From Olavius algarvensis associated proteobacterium Delta 3 (lineage in GTDB: Bacteria > Desulfobacterota > Desulfobacteria > Desulfobacterales > CAFBRK01): DNA of 64,000 bases. Under the pieces are notes generated by a model. It was not told the origin of the DNA and did no database searches. It worked only from the letters and a program-made list of their open reading frames with translations. The stretch covers positions 24,508 to 88,507 of the forward strand of contig CAFBRK010000330.1 of assembly GCA_903231505.1 (NCBI GenBank), in the 5' to 3' direction. Within the stretch, counting starts at the first letter, position 1. Every line of letters begins with the position of its first letter. Positions 16,760-25,366 of this stretch are shown in pieces. The position numbers and the translations under genes were made by a program.

Positions 16760-17301
16760 TTACGCGGAAAGCGCAATCTCGTGGTTGTGATTTACTGTTT
16801 CCCAGTTGATGACCTCAAAAAAGGCGGCGATGTATTCAGGCCGCCGGTTTTGGTATTTAAGATAGTAGGCGTGTTCCCAGACATCCAGGCCCCCGTTGTG
16901 GACAACGACCCAGGTCCACCCGCTGCCAAATAACAGGGTTGCTGCTGATGTAAACTGATCTTTGAATGCATCAAAGCCCCCAAAGCTCTTTTGAACAGAT
17001 TCGGCAAACGCGCCGTCTGGTTTGGTGCCTTTTTTCAGCAAGGGCCAGAAGAACGAGTGATTGGCGTGCCCCCCCCGTGGTTGCGGACCGCCGTGCGGAT
17101 GTCCGCCGGAACCTCATCAAGACGTGAAATAAGCTCTTCTGCGGTTTTGTCTTGAAGATCCGGATACTTTTCAAGGGCTGTGTTGAGCTTGTCGATATAT
17201 GTTTGGTGGTGCTTTGTATAATGAATCTCCATGGTGCGCCTGTCGATGTATGGTTCCAGGGCATCATAGGAATAGCCCAGTTTTGGGAGTGTATGGTTCA
17301 T
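16760..17301 (-). pseudogene. sodB: Fe/Mn superoxide dismutase gene with -1 frameshift at a G8 run
   Basis: Two overlapping frames together encode a full Fe/Mn superoxide dismutase. Frame 1 (start ATG 17301, GGAGGT upstream) gives residues 1-77 up to RNHGGG and includes the His-rich IHYTKHHQTYI. Frame 2 resumes HANHSFFWPLL and runs through GSGWTWVV, the Asp/His ligands in GLDVWEHAYYLKY and the end at 16760. The break is in a run of eight G (minus strand; 17069-17076) where nine are needed to keep NHGGGHANHSF in frame. This could be sequencing error, a real null allele or a slippage switch. An intact product would detoxify superoxide. Confidence 0.88.
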
Positions 17302-17318
17302 CGGGTTACCTCCGTGAA

Positions 17319-17334
17319 ATGAGAATCATTGTCA
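17319..17334 (-). promoter_or_regulatory. Fur-like box upstream of sodB
   Basis: ATGAGAATCATTGTCA matches the core of the Fur consensus (ATGATAATCATTATC) at most positions and is close to palindromic. It lies just upstream of the sodB ribosome site. Iron control of superoxide dismutase is known in other bacteria; here it is inferred from the site alone. Confidence 0.5.
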
Positions 17335-17685
17335 CTGTTCAGCCCTTGGCCGGCCCCGTGAAATCGCCGTTGAAACGCTTTCACGGAACCGTCGACCACG
17401 AGCTGCCGTTAACGCCGGACGGCTGCCGCCCGGTCCCGAAAATTAATCATGAATAAACGCCTTACAACGGCGTCTCCGGCGATCTTGCGACAGCCCCCGT
17501 GAAAAGATCCCTTGTCGTGGTTCACTACCCCGGCACGTTGTATTCAGTGAGCAGATATGTTAGGCCGTATTCGATCAAGCCTTTAGTAATAAAGGTTTCC
17601 GGTGGCTGTCGCTTTCAAGCAAAGGGAATCCCGGCATCTGCGGAATTTTCAGAATGGGAAAGCATAACTATCAGGATCGGAACCG
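17335..17685. other. Gene-free interval between sodB and the ABC transporter
   Basis: This 350-bp divergent region has no plausible coding frame. It contains an 8-bp inverted repeat CCGTGAAA/TTTCACGG (about 17356-17386) and a small palindrome CCTTTAgtaaTAAAGG (17580-17595). I looked for a thiamine-pyrophosphate or cobalamin riboswitch because of the transporter type and found no convincing conserved boxes. Confidence 0.5.
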
Positions 17686-18381
17686 ATGGAACTTCGGTGC
17701 AGCGAGCTTTCATTCACGTACCCGGGAACGACAATTGAGCTGTTCGATCGGCTGTCGTTCACCATGGGGCAGCCTGGATTTCATGCCCTGATTGGGCCCT
17801 CCGGGGTCGGCAAGACATCTCTGGCTCGGATGATCACCGGTGATATTACCGGTTTTTCCGGAGTACTGGAGACGGACGGCATGCAGGGCCTGCTCTATTC
17901 CTACAACCTGGAACGGCTTCCGGGCTGGTCGGGTGTGGGTAAACACCTTGAGAAGATTACTCCCCCCGGAAAACACTCCCTCAGGGACGATCTCATAGAG
18001 GTCTTCGGAATCCGCAGCGTAACCAGAGCCCGATTTTCCCAGTTGTCCCTGGGCCAGCAAAATCGGGTCAATCTCATCCGATCCCTGCTCCAGGACTTCC
18101 ATCTGCTCATCATGGATGAGAGCCTGGCCAATGTCGATGAAATGACCCGGGAAACCATCCTCCTGAAAATTAAAGATCTGTTTCCGGACACCTTTTTTCT
18201 TTATATTTCCTACAACGTGATCGAAGTGTCGAAGTTCTGTGCAGGTATTCTGGTGTTTCGGGGCCCGGGAAAATCTCCCCAGGCCGTTACGGTGCCTGGG
18301 CAGGACTATCGTATCGGCAGAACTCTGGACAAGGACCGGCTTGAGGGGACGATGCTGGAGGTGATGAATGCCGCTGCATAG
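17686..18381 (+). CDS. ABC transporter ATP-binding protein (nitrate/sulfonate/thiamine-precursor type)
   Basis: A 231-residue cytosolic ATPase. Walker A GPSGVGKTS is at 37-45, Walker B LLIMDES near 137 and the Q loop lies between them. The signature is LSLGQQNRV instead of LSGGQ, a mild deviation that still keeps Gly-Gln. It powers the permease encoded next, whose start lies 14 nt inside this gene (GGAGGTGATGA supplies its ribosome site). The binding-protein gene of the same type follows 500 nt beyond the permease. Confidence 0.88.
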   Translation: MELRCSELSFTYPGTTIELFDRLSFTMGQPGFHALIGPSGVGKTSLARMITGDITGFSGVLETDGMQGLLYSYNLERLPGWSGVGKHLEKITPPGKHSLRDDLIEVFGIRSVTRARFSQLSLGQQNRVNLIRSLLQDFHLLIMDESLANVDEMTRETILLKIKDLFPDTFFLYISYNVIEVSKFCAGILVFRGPGKSPQAVTVPGQDYRIGRTLDKDRLEGTMLEVMNAAA

Positions 18382-19120
18382 GCGCATCTACCAGTTCCTG
18401 ATAATCTACTTTCTCGGTCTCAGCGGCCTGATGTTGATAAAGTATTCGGTGGGCCTCTCCGACTACGTGATACCGGGCCCGGCGGATGTGTGGGAAACCT
18501 GGGGCACGGTGTGGCGGCGGTACATGCGGGATGTGGTCAACACACTGTTGGTGGCCATGGTCGGCCAGGTGATCTCCGTGTTTCTGGCCGGTCTGGTAGG
18601 GATTTTCGGGCGCCGTGCCACCTGGCTGGGCAACTTCATCAAAGTCGCCGCCTACAACGTCCAGGCGTATCCCATTGTTGCACTGGCACCCATATTGTTT
18701 ATCCTGCTGGGTGACGGTATTTTTACCCGATTGCTGATCGCAGCCATGATTTGTTATTTTCCGGTACTGCTTTCGGTTATCGGCATCATGTCTGAGCCGG
18801 TCACGGAGATCGAGCACTTCTACCGGGTCACCGGGCGCCTGCGATGGCAGCTCGAAGTGAAGATTCGTGCCTTCGAGAATCTCACGAAACTCACCACCGT
18901 GATCGCCGGCAGTGCTACCCTGGCATTTGCGGGAACGATTGTGGCCGAATTCATAGCGGCCAATGCAGGTATTGGGTACAGTATTCGCATTGCCCTTTAC
19001 CAGAGCGATTTATCTAAAATACTTGTCGCACTGTTTCTGATCGGTATTGTGCTGTCCATATATCAGGGGTTGCTCGAAGTGCTGGGCCGTGTTGTTCAGC
19101 GAACGTGGGCGGGGACATAA
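18368..19120 (+). CDS. ABC transporter permease (SsuC/TauC/ThiX-type)
   Basis: A 250-residue inner-membrane protein with about six hydrophobic segments. It has the binding-protein-dependent permease domain of the nitrate/taurine/sulfonate class (IPGPADVWETW near the N terminus; ATLAFAGTIVAEFIAANAGIGYS near the C terminus, the coupling-helix region just before it). It overlaps the ATPase gene by 14 nt, so translation is probably coupled. The substrate is not evident from sequence. Confidence 0.88.
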   Translation: MPLHRRIYQFLIIYFLGLSGLMLIKYSVGLSDYVIPGPADVWETWGTVWRRYMRDVVNTLLVAMVGQVISVFLAGLVGIFGRRATWLGNFIKVAAYNVQAYPIVALAPILFILLGDGIFTRLLIAAMICYFPVLLSVIGIMSEPVTEIEHFYRVTGRLRWQLEVKIRAFENLTKLTTVIAGSATLAFAGTIVAEFIAANAGIGYSIRIALYQSDLSKILVALFLIGIVLSIYQGLLEVLGRVVQRTWAGT

Positions 19121-19639
19121 CGGCAGGTATTGGGTACTGGGTATTCGGTGCTGGATAGGTACACGGCCCCGGGTCATCGGTATCGATACTGGATGCTGGA
19201 TGCTTGATACTGGATGCTGGATGAGCTGAAAGCTGAAAGGATTCAGGGCTCAGGGCTACGGGCACAGGGATCAGGGCACAGGGCTAAAGGCACAGGGCAG
19301 GGGGCTTAAGGTGCAGGGCTCAAGGCTTGCCCGCCTTTGGCGGGGTGGAGGACAGAGGGCAACTGACCGATGTCGGAGGTCAGAGGTCGGAGGTCAGAGG
19401 GCAGGTGTCGGGTTTCAGGATTCAAGATCCAGGATACTGGATGGATGTCTCATGGGGTGGAAACTGATTGATTGTCTTTCATATCCTGAATCCTGAGTCT
19501 TGGATCTTGTATCCGAGTATAACCGGCAAACCCTTCGACAGGCTCAGGACAGGCGGGCTAACTGGCAAACCGGCAAACGGGCCCACGGGCTAACGGGCCC
19601 ACGGACCCGCGGGCATCATCGTTGCCCCAGGAGACCGCA
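19121..19639. repeat. Low-complexity repeat array (GGGTATT / CTGGATA / CAGGGCT / CAAACGGGC types)
   Basis: Successive blocks of near-tandem 7- to 9-mers: ATTGGGTACTGGGTATTCGG, ATACTGGATGCTGG, GCTGAAAG, CAGGGCTCAGGGCTACGGG, GGAGGTCAGAGGTCGG, ATCCTGAATCCTGA and CGGCAAACGGGCCCACGGG. A gcccgccttTGGCGGG hairpin is at 19327 and CCCTTCGACAGGCTCAGG at 19531. No coding potential. It splits an ABC transporter locus between permease and binding protein. The same block types recur at 39307, 57447, 62261 and 63850. Confidence 0.8.
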
Positions 19640-20647
19640 TTGAGACGATATCTGCAAATCGCTGTACTTTTTTTCTTCATCTGCCTGCCCTGGGGAATGG
19701 GAGGACCAACGCCTGTCCAGGGCTCGGAACAGCTTCAGCCGGTGACATACCGACTCAAATGGCTTTTTAACGTGAGCGTCGCCGGGGACCTGTATACAGA
19801 TGCCACCGGCATTTTTCGAAAGAACGGACTCGATGTCACCACAAAGGAAGGGGGGCCGGAACGGGACGCCATCAAGGAACTGGAAATGGGGTATGCGGAT
19901 TTCGGTGTGGCGTCGGCGGATCAGGTCATCCGGGCACGGGCCAAGGGGGCGCCGGTGGTGGTCCTCGCACAGCTGTTTCAGACCAACCCACTCCAGTGGA
20001 TATATTATCCGGATCGTTTTACAATTCATCGCCTCGCCGATCTCCGTGGGAGAGTCCTTGGTGTCACGTTTGGCGGCAACGATGAAGCCATCCTCAGGAC
20101 GCTTCTGTCCAAGGGGAAAGTGGGTGAACGGGATGTCACCCTCTTCAGCGTTCGATATGACTACACCCCGTTTTACCGCAAGCGGGTCGATATCTGGCCG
20201 GTTTACCGCAATGCCCAGGGGGTCATCCTGGCCGATAAACTAGGGAGGGAAGGGGAGTCCGTCGCATTTCTCAATCCGGCCGCGTTCGGCGTCATTTTTG
20301 TGGCAAATTCGGTGGTTACCGCTGAACGGACCGCAAGGGAGAATCCGGATCTGGTACGTCGCTTTATCCGGGGGCTGATGAGGGGCTGGACAGAGGCCAT
20401 GCACATGGACAACCATCGTGCCGTTCTCTATCTCCTTCAACGCCATGACCCGGACACGCCACGCCACGTGCTTGACGCCCAGCTGGCGATTACCCGCCGG
20501 ATGATCCAGCCGACGCCGGAATTTTCCATCGGGAAGCTGGATGTAAACGGATGGCGGCAAACCGAAGCCATCATGGTGAAACAGAAACTGATCGGTTCTC
20601 CGGTCGCGATTGAAAAGACGTTTCGACCAGAGTTTCTAATTGAATAA
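19640..20647 (+). CDS. ABC transporter substrate-binding protein (NMT1/THI5/SsuA-like)
   Basis: A periplasmic binding protein of about 335 residues. TTG 19640 is taken as start because CAGGAG precedes it by six bases; the product then begins with a signal peptide (RRYLQIAVLFFFICLPWGMG). The mature part opens TYRLKWLFNVSVAGDLYTDA and continues EGGPERDAIKELEMGYADFGV, typical of the THI5/nitrate-taurine family that binds pyrimidines, sulfonates or nitrate. It is the natural partner of the ATPase and permease at 17686-19120, despite the intervening repeats. Confidence 0.85.
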   Translation: MRRYLQIAVLFFFICLPWGMGGPTPVQGSEQLQPVTYRLKWLFNVSVAGDLYTDATGIFRKNGLDVTTKEGGPERDAIKELEMGYADFGVASADQVIRARAKGAPVVVLAQLFQTNPLQWIYYPDRFTIHRLADLRGRVLGVTFGGNDEAILRTLLSKGKVGERDVTLFSVRYDYTPFYRKRVDIWPVYRNAQGVILADKLGREGESVAFLNPAAFGVIFVANSVVTAERTARENPDLVRRFIRGLMRGWTEAMHMDNHRAVLYLLQRHDPDTPRHVLDAQLAITRRMIQPTPEFSIGKLDVNGWRQTEAIMVKQKLIGSPVAIEKTFRPEFLIE

Positions 20648-20735
20648 ACGTTTTCGAAAATCCTGCCAAACTCATTGTTTCTGAATAGAATTCCAGTATG
20701 TTGCGCTATTCCGGGTATCCGGGTATACTTAGAAC

Positions 20736-21704
20736 ATGGCGCGTAGCGAAACCGATACCCACGCCCGGTTCCGGTCTCTGTTGCAGAAGGCCGTTCGGCG
20801 GGGAAACGCCAATCTCGTTGTGACCACCTGTGCGCTCCTGGAAAGCCTTGGCACACGGGAGAGAAGCTGGATACGGGGCCGCGCCGCGATCATAACCTTC
20901 GAAGAGGCCTGGCCGTTGGGTGTAAACTTGGTGTTCAACAAGCGGTTTCACAGCAAAGTGGCGGCCTTGGTCCGGGTTGCGCGTTCCCGGAAATTGAAAG
21001 ATGCTTCCGGTCTCGGGTTCCTGGCCTACGCACTTTTCGAAGATGATCCCTCGGTGCTGGATGGTTCAGAAGGGGACAGGGACCTGAAGATTGTCGCCAA
21101 CGCCATTCGACGGCCCGATGCTTTCTGGAAATGGGTCATCCAACGGGGTGAGACCAGGGCACAGACGGCACTGATCCGGCATGCCTATGAGTTCCGGAGA
21201 CTCGGTTTGCCGAGAGATAACGCCATTATCCAGGCTGCGGCGTACCTGGCAAGCACAGGGCCGGTCACCGAAATGGAAACGGCTGTCACAGAAGACAAAA
21301 CGTTTCCGTACTGGGTGGCACTGGATCACCATACCCCCGAAGGAAGACGGACCCTGAAAGACATATCACGGGACCTTCACATTGAACTCCCCCAGCTCGA
21401 ATGGATCGCTTTTTATTCGGAAGGCAATACGACCAATGACATGTGTTCCTCGCCTTGGTGGGATCGATATTGTGCGTGGCGGTTTCAAAAGATAGGTATT
21501 CCGGCCGAGGAGGCGCCGCTGCTGTGGGTGCCGGTGCGGCCTCAGGTAATTGCGGCCCTGGAAGAAGAGAGCCGTCAACTCCACAAAGATATCTACCGTT
21601 GGAAGTTGGACCACAAGGATCGTATTCGAAACTTAAGACAGCAGGTCGATCTTTTTCTGAAGCACTTCGACGAGGTACGAAAAGATCAGCCGGAGATCTT
21701 CTAG
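20736..21704 (+). CDS. Hypothetical protein (322 aa)
   Basis: I cannot assign this soluble, charged, largely helical protein. The N-terminal text (FRSLLQKAVRRGNANLVVTTC) faintly recalls the helical C-terminal domain of clamp-loader-related AAA proteins, but no ATPase domain is present. The C terminus is probably coiled coil (ALEEESRQLHKDIYRWKLD). No Shine-Dalgarno is evident before ATG 20736. It is monocistronic between the binding-protein gene and the sensor kinase. Confidence 0.7.
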   Translation: MARSETDTHARFRSLLQKAVRRGNANLVVTTCALLESLGTRERSWIRGRAAIITFEEAWPLGVNLVFNKRFHSKVAALVRVARSRKLKDASGLGFLAYALFEDDPSVLDGSEGDRDLKIVANAIRRPDAFWKWVIQRGETRAQTALIRHAYEFRRLGLPRDNAIIQAAAYLASTGPVTEMETAVTEDKTFPYWVALDHHTPEGRRTLKDISRDLHIELPQLEWIAFYSEGNTTNDMCSSPWWDRYCAWRFQKIGIPAEEAPLLWVPVRPQVIAALEEESRQLHKDIYRWKLDHKDRIRNLRQQVDLFLKHFDEVRKDQPEIF

Positions 21705-21828
21705 CCTGGCCAATTTGATGAAATTTTATTGTCGTCGTTGTCATATATATTTTTCGACAGGGTGGAAACGGCCTGAAGTCCGCATTCTCCAGAGGCCAAC
21801 GATCATTCCAAGTAACTGAGGGGCGCAG

Positions 21829-21860
21829 CCGCGTTTCATAAAGTTGTTGCACGATGTATT
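21829..21860 (+). promoter_or_regulatory. Tandem-hairpin leader motif, degenerate copy (sensor kinase)
   Basis: GCCGCGTTTCATAAAGTTG-TTG-CACGATGTATTAT abuts the ATG at 21861. The first hairpin is lost and the second is imperfect, but spacing, orientation and the GCGTTTCATAAA core match the strong copies. Confidence 0.4.
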
Positions 21861-24329
21861 ATGCCAAGTAAAAACGTATCCATCCTTCTTCTGATCTCCC
21901 TCTTTGTGTTGAGTGTCGGGGTGGGTCCAGTCTCCGGTAACAGGGCCATAAAAGTCGGTGTGTACCAGAATTACCCCCTGACGTTCATCGAAGAAGACGG
22001 CACCGTAAGGGGATTTTTTATTGATATACTTGAGTATGTGGCCAAAAAAGAAAACTGGACCATCGAGTACGTCCCCGGAGTATGGAGCGAGTGTCTGAAG
22101 GATCTTAAAAATGGACGCCTGGACCTGCTGGGAGTGATTGCCTATTCCGAGCAGAGAGACAGCCATATCGACTACACCTATGAAAGCGTACTGACCGAGT
22201 GGGCCCAGGTGTACGTTTCCGAAGGCTCCCGCATTGAGTCCATCCTGGACCTGAAGGACAAAAAAGTCGCTGTGCTTCACGATGATATGCACTTTGCCAA
22301 TCTCCGAAGTCTCATTGCCCAGTTCGGTATCCAATGCCGGTTTGTCGAAGCCGTTGAGTATGAGGATATTCTCATGCTGGTGCAGTCAGGGCGCTGTCAG
22401 GCCGGCCTGGTCAGTAATTTCTACGGCAATCAGTATGCGCGCAATTACAGGGTCAAACGGACTCCGATTGTCCTGAGCCCCGAGCGGCTTTATTTTGCAA
22501 CTCCCGAAGGAACGAACCGGGAACTGCTGGACGCTCTGGACAGTGAGTTACGAAAACTCAAGGCCCAGGACGGATCTTTCTACCATAATTCAATGGGCCG
22601 ATGGCTGGAGCTTGGTGCCCATACCGTCTTTGATAAATGGCTTGGGTGGGGCATTTTCGGAGCGCTGGCATTCATGATGGTGTTTTTATCCACCAGCATG
22701 ATTTTAAGAGCGAAAGTAAAATCAAAAACCATTGAGCTGGTGGAAAAAAATCTGGAGCTGACGAGGGAGATCGACCAGCGTAAAACGGCGGAAGAAGCAC
22801 TCGGTGAAAGTGAAGAGAAATTCTCCAAGCTGTTTGAAACGAGTCCAATCTGGATGGTTTTGGCAACGCTGGGAGAAGGACGGTATGTCGAAGTCAACGA
22901 GGCCTTTATCCGGGACACCGGGTATCTCAAAGAAGAGGTCTTGGGTCGCAGGGCCACCGATTTCGGATTGTGGCCGGATCCGGTACAACGTGATCAGGTG
23001 ATTCATTACCTGATGGAAACCGGGAGTCTGGATGCCTATCCCATCAAATTCCGGATGAAAGACGGATCGGTCAGGGATTTCCTGTGGTCCGCACGGGTTG
23101 TCGATTTCAACGAGGAGCCGTGTACGTTGAGCGGGTTGATCGATGTGACCGATCGCGTCAAATCCGAGAAGGAAAAAGAGAGGCTGCTCATCCAACTGGA
23201 GCAGGTGCGCCGCTATGAGGCCATCGGCACCCTGGCCGGAGGCATCGCCCACGATTTCAATAATCTGCTGATGGGGATCCAGGGAAACATCTCCCTGGCG
23301 CTTCAGGAGATCCACCCGGACACCCCCGTGGGCGAACGGCTGCGTAACATCGAGAGCTATATCCAAAATGCAACGGATTTAACCAAGCAGCTTCTCGGAT
23401 TTGCCCGGGGCGGAAAGTACGAGGTCAAAGCGAGCAGCATTAATCAGCTGATCGAAAAAAGCGCGGTGATGTTCGGAAGAACGAAAAAGGAAATCTCCCT
23501 CCAACTCGATCTGGAAAGACCCATATGGACGGTGGAAATCGATCGCGGGCAGATCGAACAGGTGTTGCTGAATCTTTTTGTGAACGCATGGCAAGCCATG
23601 CCGGAGGGCGGCGATCTGCACATTCAGACCCGGAACATCACCCTCCAGGCCACCCATACAAAACAGTACGTCATCCATCCGGGACCATACGTCAAAATAG
23701 ACGTCTCCGATACCGGCGTGGGAATGGATGAACGCGTCCAGAAACGGATCTTCGATCCGTTCTTCACCACCAAAGAAAAAGGACGCGGGACGGGGCTGGG
23801 ACTGGCTTCTGCGTATGGGATTATAAAAAATCACCACGGATACATTGAGGTATACAGCCGTAAGGGAGAAGGCACCCGGGTCAGCATATTTTTACCGGCA
23901 TCGGAAAAAGAGGTGGTCACTGAAAAACCGGTTCGTGAAAAAATCGACAGGGGGTCCGGTAGTGTAATGCTTGTGGATGATGAGCAGATGGTCCTCGATG
24001 TCGGCAGGGAAATGCTGCAACGCCTTGGCTTTACCGTCACCACGGCCGCTTCCGGCCGGGAGGCATTACGGATTTTCGAGGCATCACCCGACCGGATTGA
24101 TCTGGTGATCCTGGATCTGATTATGCCGCATATGAGCGGTGGTGAAACTTACGACAGGATTCGGGAAGCTGATCAGGAGGTTAAAGTACTTCTTGCCAGC
24201 GGATATAGTCTGGACGGTCATGCCAAGCAGATTCTCGATCGCGGCTGCAGTGGCTTTATCCAAAAGCCGTTCAATATGGAGCAGCTATCCAACAAGATCA
24301 GTGAGGTGCTGAAAACCGGAAGGCCCTGA
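21861..24329 (+). CDS. Hybrid sensor histidine kinase with periplasmic solute-binding domain
   Basis: An 822-residue membrane signalling protein. In order: signal peptide (1-27), a bacterial extracellular solute-binding (family 3) domain (about 30-250; IKVGVYQNYPLTFIEEDG), one transmembrane helix (about 262-285), a PAS domain (about 310-430), a HisKA dimerisation helix with the phospho-His in GGIAHDFNNLL, a HATPase domain (NLFVNAWQAMPEGG, DTGVGMDE, GRGTGLGLASAYG) and a C-terminal receiver (VMLVDDEQ, phospho-Asp in LVILDLIMP). It would sense an amino-acid-like ligand in the periplasm. No separate response regulator is adjacent. Confidence 0.93.
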   Translation: MPSKNVSILLLISLFVLSVGVGPVSGNRAIKVGVYQNYPLTFIEEDGTVRGFFIDILEYVAKKENWTIEYVPGVWSECLKDLKNGRLDLLGVIAYSEQRDSHIDYTYESVLTEWAQVYVSEGSRIESILDLKDKKVAVLHDDMHFANLRSLIAQFGIQCRFVEAVEYEDILMLVQSGRCQAGLVSNFYGNQYARNYRVKRTPIVLSPERLYFATPEGTNRELLDALDSELRKLKAQDGSFYHNSMGRWLELGAHTVFDKWLGWGIFGALAFMMVFLSTSMILRAKVKSKTIELVEKNLELTREIDQRKTAEEALGESEEKFSKLFETSPIWMVLATLGEGRYVEVNEAFIRDTGYLKEEVLGRRATDFGLWPDPVQRDQVIHYLMETGSLDAYPIKFRMKDGSVRDFLWSARVVDFNEEPCTLSGLIDVTDRVKSEKEKERLLIQLEQVRRYEAIGTLAGGIAHDFNNLLMGIQGNISLALQEIHPDTPVGERLRNIESYIQNATDLTKQLLGFARGGKYEVKASSINQLIEKSAVMFGRTKKEISLQLDLERPIWTVEIDRGQIEQVLLNLFVNAWQAMPEGGDLHIQTRNITLQATHTKQYVIHPGPYVKIDVSDTGVGMDERVQKRIFDPFFTTKEKGRGTGLGLASAYGIIKNHHGYIEVYSRKGEGTRVSIFLPASEKEVVTEKPVREKIDRGSGSVMLVDDEQMVLDVGREMLQRLGFTVTTAASGREALRIFEASPDRIDLVILDLIMPHMSGGETYDRIREADQEVKVLLASGYSLDGHAKQILDRGCSGFIQKPFNMEQLSNKISEVLKTGRP

Positions 24330-24372
24330 AGAAACGTTGAAACCAATCGCGTATCCATGTTGGGACACCGTT

Positions 24373-24858
24373 TCATGGCAGGTTCGGAAATCCCGAAGCT
24401 GTCATGATGAAGTACTCTACATCATCCGGGTGAATCATGTCCTCGGGAACGGCCCAATTACGGACCGACATGCCGGCCTGGTGGACGGTGCCGGGATCGC
24501 CTGATACGAGCGGATGCCACCAGTGGAGGTCGGCGCCTTCCGCCACCAGGCGATACGCGCAGGTTTTTGGAAGCCATCGGAATTGCACCGCGGTATCCGG
24601 CGTGAGCACCTGGCATCCCTTGACCAGGTAATGCCGTTTCACATAGGACTTGCAACGGCAGGTCCGGATATCGAGCAGGTAACAGGACACGTAAGTGTAA
24701 GCGGTTTTACCCGTTTTGGCGTTCTTGTATTTTTGAAGACAGCATCTTCCGCACCCGTCACACAATGCCTCCCATTCCTCGGAGGTCATGTGATCAAGGG
24801 ATTTGCGTTTCCAGAAAGGCTCTTCGCTGCAATCTTTGGGTCCTGTGTTATCCGACAT
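24373..24858 (-). CDS. ycgN: YcgN-family cysteine-cluster protein (UPF0260)
   Basis: A 161-residue cytosolic protein. It has the YcgN layout: FWKRKSLDHMTSEEWEALCDGCGRCC near residues 15-42, then CYLLDIRTCRC, CKSYVKRHYLVKGC and HPLVSGDP near the C terminus. The many conserved cysteines suggest a metal or Fe-S centre; the biochemical role is unknown in the family. It is convergent with the sensor kinase, and the small HTH gene at 24910 lies upstream on the same strand. Confidence 0.88.
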   Translation of the reverse strand: MSDNTGPKDCSEEPFWKRKSLDHMTSEEWEALCDGCGRCCLQKYKNAKTGKTAYTYVSCYLLDIRTCRCKSYVKRHYLVKGCQVLTPDTAVQFRWLPKTCAYRLVAEGADLHWWHPLVSGDPGTVHQAGMSVRNWAVPEDMIHPDDVEYFIMTASGFPNLP

Positions 24859-24909
24859 GCCTGCTCTCCGGAGCGATCCCTGCTCAAACGATTTAATGAA
24901 AGACTCGGA

Positions 24910-25107
24910 TCAAGGGCGTTTTCCGCTCTCCTGAAACGCCCGCACGCTATTCCGATCGATCCGGATGGCGCCGTTTTCACGGATCGCCCCCAACTCTCCC
25001 CAATCGATCAAATCATAAACGACCTTTCGGCCGATCCCCAGGCATTTTGCAGCTTCCGGGACACTCATGAATAAATCGGATCTTTCTCGATGATGATGTT
25101 TAACCAT
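24910..25107 (-). CDS. Small helix-turn-helix (MerR/excisionase-type) DNA-binding protein
   Basis: A 65-residue protein consisting of one winged HTH: MSVPEAAKCLGIGRKVVYDL then GAIRENGAIRIDRNSVRAFQ, the HTH_17/excisionase pattern. ATG 25107 has GAGG nine bases before it; an internal ATG (codon 14) is an alternative. Such proteins act as excisionases or transcription factors; no integrase is nearby. A MITE-like repeat starts 33 nt upstream of the start codon. Confidence 0.75.
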   Translation of the reverse strand: MVKHHHRERSDLFMSVPEAAKCLGIGRKVVYDLIDWGELGAIRENGAIRIDRNSVRAFQESGKRP

Positions 25108-25140
25108 ATGTGAATGCCTCTTTTCGGTAAGGTCTGTTCT

Positions 25141-25277
25141 ATAGTGGTTGTCCTAAATATGTTCCGTTTGAACATAGTGAGTTTCTGTTAACCCGATTCC
25201 GATACCGATGACTCGGCAGCTTTCAACCGCATCAACACTCCGCAAATCGGAACGCAATTGTGCCGATCGCCATAATA
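25141..25277. repeat. ATAG-ended MITE-like element, about 137 bp
   Basis: The left end ATAGTGGTTGTCCTAAATAT...GTTCCGTTT and the right end AAATCGGAACGCAATTG...GATCGCCATAATA are imperfect inverted repeats of the same family as 10981, 15571 and 42261. It lies between the HTH gene start and the stop of the next upstream gene. Confidence 0.65.
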
Positions 25278-25366
25278 ACACCCATTGTAGATTCTCTGAG
25301 GGTGTTGTCAACCGTGCGGCTGCGCAGTCAAAGCATCGGATATACCCGGAAACGGTGCCGGGAACG

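Noticed and set aside
17335..17685. Thiamine-pyrophosphate or cobalamin riboswitch before the ABC transporter
   Set aside because: The conserved TPP boxes (CTGAGA, ACCTGATC) and the cobalamin box are absent.
19121..19639. CRISPR array
   Set aside because: Repeats are short, near-contiguous and of several types, with no constant direct repeat and unique spacer pattern; no cas genes are in the window.
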